DNA of 5,164 nucleotides from Fimivicinus intestinavium (lineage in GTDB: Bacteria; Bacillota; Clostridia; Oscillospirales; Acutalibacteraceae). Positions 5,109 through 5,164 of the stretch are shown here, piece after piece (positions within the stretch are counted from its first letter, which is position 1; the number at the start of each line of letters is the position of its first letter). The stretch lies in NCBI GenBank assembly GCA_018715765.1, contig DVKY01000086.1, forward strand, positions 1 to 5,164, in the 5' to 3' direction. A program made the translations under genes and the position numbers. A model generated the notes under the pieces. The model searched no databases. It worked only from the letters and a program-made list of their open reading frames with translations, and was not told the origin of the DNA.

Positions 5109-5164
5109 GCGAGGCGCACAAAAACTCACCGCCTCACGGCGGCTCAAACAGTTTGTGCGCTCGC
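5109..5164. repeat. Long nested inverted repeat reaching the window edge
   Basis: Left arm GCGAG-g-CGCACAAA (5109-5122, one extra G) and right arm TTTGTGCGCTCGC (5152-5164) pair over 13 bp; the uninterrupted part is GCGCACAAA with TTTGTGCGC. Inside lies a second stem, CCGCC-TCAC-GGCGG (5129-5142). The right arm ends at the last base, so the repeat may continue outside. It could be a recombination or transfer-origin site, or a terminator without its tail in view. Confidence 0.7.

Noticed and set aside
4962..5147. Minus-strand frame of 61 codons at the right end
   Set aside because: Arg- and Ser-rich translation of the inverted repeats with no motif or ribosome binding site.
5081..5164. Open plus frame from ATG 5081 to the window edge (begins MLLNPFDVFGEAHKN)
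   Set aside because: It stays open to the edge and could be a gene start, but there is no Shine-Dalgarno sequence, and it runs through the nested inverted repeat; 28 codons are too few to support it without more sequence.

Overview
The window looks like a chromosomal segment of a low-to-moderate GC Gram-positive anaerobe of the Clostridia, possibly an Oscillospiraceae/Ruminococcaceae-type gut bacterium. The reasons are a four-cysteine ribosomal protein L28 of clostridial type, strong AGGAGG ribosome binding sites, a citrate synthase whose conserved blocks match the long form I know from Clostridia, and U-tailed intrinsic terminators. The species cannot be fixed from the sequence.

Left part (1-1281): a ROK-family repressor is on the minus strand and runs off the left edge. 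I see its first 304 residues, from a TTG start at 913. It is followed by a gene-free AT-rich stretch (914-1281) holding a well-formed minus-strand promoter for the repressor, with a perfect palindrome lying on its -10 box, and a plus-strand extended -10 promoter for rpmB. Middle part (1282-3306): rpmB encodes L28 and ends in a strong terminator. A 400-base gene-free interval follows, with a cluster of hairpins, a good sigma-A-type promoter and a leader of about 180 nt ahead of a full-length Si-type citrate synthase gene, which has its own terminator. Right part (3355-4885): a 482-residue protein with an N-terminal discoidin (F5/8 type C)-like domain and a C-terminal glycoside hydrolase family 18 barrel, ending in a terminator. 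The last 280 bases contain no convincing gene. They hold an AT-rich segment and then three strong inverted repeats, the last reaching the window edge; this may be the border of a mobile element, but no integrase, relaxase or defined end is visible.

The genes do not form one operon: each of the three plus-strand genes is followed by its own terminator. L28 is translation housekeeping and citrate synthase feeds the oxidative route from oxaloacetate and acetyl-CoA towards 2-oxoglutarate and glutamate. The ROK repressor and the GH18 protein both fit carbohydrate or amino-sugar use, but a direct link between them is inference only. I did not recognise a wholly new system. The points most worth a second look are the structured right end, the unusual GH18 protein, the degenerate ROK effector domain, and the structured region upstream of the citrate synthase gene.
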